Shown here piece after piece: positions 4,880 through 6,908 of a stretch of DNA of 6,908 bases (positions within the stretch are counted from its first letter, which is position 1; every line of letters begins with the position of its first letter). This stretch comes from an uncultured Porphyromonadaceae bacterium (GTDB lineage Bacteria; Bacteroidota; Bacteroidia; Bacteroidales; Muribaculaceae). A model generated the notes under the pieces. That model ran no database searches, was not told where the DNA came from, and was given only the letters and a program-made list of their open reading frames with translations. Location: contig USKE01000124.1 in assembly GCA_900555165.1 (NCBI GenBank), forward strand, positions 1 through 6,908, in the 5' to 3' direction. Made by a program: the position numbers and the translations under genes.

Positions 4880-6908
4880 TTGAAAACCGTCTATAACATA
4901 CTGCGGGCACTTCTGGTAGCCGTCATATTCCTGGCGGTGGCTCTCCCTGTATCTGTATATGTGGGGCTTTCAATCCCCGCTGTGCAGCACCGGCTGGCCC
5001 GGGTGGCCGAAACCGAGCTGTCGGCTCTGCTCGGCGCCCGGGTGACCGTGGGCGACCTGGGCGTCACGCCGTTCAACCGCGTGACACTGCGCGACGTCAC
5101 CGTCGAGACGGCCCCCGGCGACACGGCGCTCACCGTGCGCCGCCTCGGAGCCGGCATTAACCTGTGGAGCCTTGTCTCGGGCGACCGCATCGCCATAAAC
5201 TACGTGGAGCTCATCGGGCTCGACGGACGCCTGCGCCGCGCCACACCCGATTCGCCGCTGAACATACAGCCCATCATCGACGCCCTCAGCCCAAAAGACC
5301 GCAACAAGCCCCCCACGCTGTTCGACCTGAAGGTTTCGACCGTAATAATGCGCTCGTCGGCGCTGAGATACGATGTGGAGTCGGCCCCGCATGCCGACGG
5401 GCGCTTTGACCCCGCGCACCTGGCGGTCACCAACCTCAGGGCCGACCTGCGGCTGCCGCGCATCGCCAACGATGACTTCACCATCGACATAAAGCGCCTG
5501 GCCCTGGAGGCCTCGCCCGGATTTGAACTGCGCGACCTCAAAGGGTGGTTCCATATCGCCGCCGACGGCATCGAGGTGCGCGGCCTGACTGTCGAGACCC
5601 CGAACAGCACCCTCGCTTTCGCCGACATGGCCCTCCCCCTGCAGGGTCTGAACTCAATCGGCCGGGCGCTCGAACAGCAGAAACTCACCATCGCTCTCGA
5701 CGAAGGGAGCAACCTCTACCTGCCCGACCTGGCGCCTTTCGTGCCGGCATTCGCGCACCTGCCCCTGCACACCACATTCAACCGGCTCGAGGCCGGCGGC
5801 AACCACAATGGCCTCTCGGCCGACCTCGACCTTGACCTCGGAGGCGCGGCGCGCCTGACGGCACTGGCCGACGCCTCGAATCTGCGCGGCGATTCGCCTG
5901 AACTGAATTTCACCGACCTCGAACTGGCACTTGACGGCAACCGCATGGCCGACCTGCTTGCCACGCACCCCGACATTCCCGCCACGGTGGGGATGTATCT
6001 GCGGCGCGCCGGCGCCGTAACCCTCACGGCCGACGGACGCATGACGCGCACCCGTGTCAGTGCCGAGGCCACGCTAAGGTGCGCCCTGGGCACAGTGAGT
6101 ATCGAGGGAGACGGGAGTCTCGGGCGTGCCGGTGGACACACCTTCGATGCCGAGGCCTCTACCGACGGCGACTTTGACCTGGGAGCCCTCCTGGCCGACA
6201 GTCGCCTGGGCATGGTGAACGGCCATGTCACGGCCAACGCCACTGGGCGCGGGAAACGGTGGACAGGCGAGGCATCGGCCGACATGGAGCGAATCGACTA
6301 CAACGGCACTGCGTTCACCGGCCTGCTGGCCGACGCGGAGTTCAGCCCCGGCTCGGTCAGCGGGCATGCCGCACTCGACAATCCCGGCATATCGTTCGAC
6401 CTCGCAGGCGGCTATACACGCCTGCACGACGACATACAGATCTCGGCCGAGGGGTATGCCGACTGCCCCGACCTGGGAATATTCTCCCCCACCCTGGCAC
6501 ATACAGCTGTGAAGTCAAACATCTCGGTCGACCTGGCCGGAGCCGATTTCAACTCGCTCGAAGGGCATGCCATCCTCTCTGACGCGTCATACGTGATGCC
6601 CGACGGGCGCCGCATCCACCTCGACAACCTTGCGCTCAACTCAAGCATCCAGCCAGACGGCACACACCGCATAGCGCTCTCGTCAGATTATCTGAACGGC
6701 CTGGTCACCGGGCAGTTCGACTTCGCCCGTCTGCCGGCCGACTGCCGCCACATAGCCGCCGCACTCTTCCCGGCGCTCATAACCCCGCCGGCACAGATGC
6801 CGGGACGCAACGAATTCTCATACGGATTCTCGATAAGCCAGACCGAAAAGCTCGCCGCCGACCTGCGGCTGCCGGGGAGCATCGGCTACCCCGCCACTCG
6901 TAGGCGCG
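4880..6908 (+). CDS. tamB: TamB/AsmA-like translocation and assembly module protein, N-terminal part (runs off right edge)
   Basis: The frame is open for 676 complete codons from a TTG at 4880-4882 to the window end. An in-frame TAA at 4847-4849 limits the start, and no ATG precedes one about 156 codons in. TTG retains a typical N-terminus: a short basic start (KTVYNILRA), one membrane segment (about residues 9-30), then IPAVQHRLARVAETELSALL. AAGG motifs lie at 4870-4873 and 4875-4878. The rest is low-complexity beta-strand sequence of TamB type: VTVGDLGVTPFNRVTLRDV, TALTVRRLGAGINLWSLVSG, NIQPIIDAL, FDLKVSTVIMRSSALRYDV, GRFDPAHLAVTNLRADLRLP, and many short Asp/Gly-rich beta repeats. TamB proteins are anchored in the inner membrane and span the periplasm as a hydrophobic groove, working with a BamA-family partner in outer-membrane protein or lipid delivery. 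Bacteroidetes members are commonly around 1,400-1,700 residues, so roughly half, including the diagnostic C-terminal TamB domain (DUF490), lies outside. A general AsmA-like protein is the main alternative. Confidence 0.85.
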   Translation, partial: MKTVYNILRALLVAVIFLAVALPVSVYVGLSIPAVQHRLARVAETELSALLGARVTVGDLGVTPFNRVTLRDVTVETAPGDTALTVRRLGAGINLWSLVSGDRIAINYVELIGLDGRLRRATPDSPLNIQPIIDALSPKDRNKPPTLFDLKVSTVIMRSSALRYDVESAPHADGRFDPAHLAVTNLRADLRLPRIANDDFTIDIKRLALEASPGFELRDLKGWFHIAADGIEVRGLTVETPNSTLAFADMALPLQGLNSIGRALEQQKLTIALDEGSNLYLPDLAPFVPAFAHLPLHTTFNRLEAGGNHNGLSADLDLDLGGAARLTALADASNLRGDSPELNFTDLELALDGNRMADLLATHPDIPATVGMYLRRAGAVTLTADGRMTRTRVSAEATLRCALGTVSIEGDGSLGRAGGHTFDAEASTDGDFDLGALLADSRLGMVNGHVTANATGRGKRWTGEASADMERIDYNGTAFTGLLADAEFSPGSVSGHAALDNPGISFDLAGGYTRLHDDIQISAEGYADCPDLGIFSPTLAHTAVKSNISVDLAGADFNSLEGHAILSDASYVMPDGRRIHLDNLALNSSIQPDGTHRIALSSDYLNGLVTGQFDFARLPADCRHIAAALFPALITPPAQMPGRNEFSYGFSISQTEKLAADLRLPGSIGYPATRRR

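Noticed and set aside
4970..5554. Minus-strand open frames opposite the tamB-like gene (also 5200-5712, 5716-6285 and 6074-6502)
   Set aside because: The plus-strand frame is open throughout and carries recognisable TamB-type sequence; the minus frames overlap each other and have no coherent protein features.

Overview
The window reads as chromosomal DNA from a Bacteroidales bacterium, most likely a GC-rich gut lineage such as Muribaculaceae; the family placement is inference. The grounds are GC-rich genes separated by AT-rich gaps, two perfect copies of the Bacteroidetes -7 promoter element (TAnnTTTG), little use of Shine-Dalgarno sites, a Bacteroidales-type secreted 21-residue LRR protein with a C-terminal sorting-like domain, and a TamB-like protein resembling Bacteroidetes homologues. 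No rRNA, tRNA, CRISPR, transposase or phage gene is visible.

Layout, left to right. Positions 1-76 hold no gene I can support. Three genes follow on the minus strand. A bacterial non-haem ferritin (77-595) has an intact ferroxidase centre. A small 8-stranded outer-membrane beta-barrel protein (about 660-1193) has its own -7 promoter element. A very large secreted leucine-rich-repeat protein (1388-4654, 1088 aa) is built from two tandem copies of the same multi-domain module plus a C-terminal sorting-like domain. Between the barrel gene and the LRR gene lies a striking long inverted repeat (core arms 1290-1321 and 1336-1367, 31 of 32 bases paired). Its arms are themselves made of 9-bp ACATAAGnn units.

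A 225-bp divergent intergenic region (4655-4879) separates the LRR gene from a plus-strand gene that runs off the right edge. That gene, 4880 to beyond 6908, has 676 complete codons in the window with no stop. It is the N-terminal part of a TamB/AsmA-like envelope-assembly protein that apparently starts with TTG, and a perfect TAnnTTTG element sits just upstream.

Three of the four genes concern the cell envelope or surface: a barrel protein, a secreted LRR adhesin-like protein and a TamB-type periplasm-spanning protein. The fourth stores iron. Nothing shows that they form one pathway, and the gene order looks like ordinary chromosome. The least explained element is the composite 9-bp-repeat hairpin; the most notable coding feature is the internal duplication of the LRR protein.
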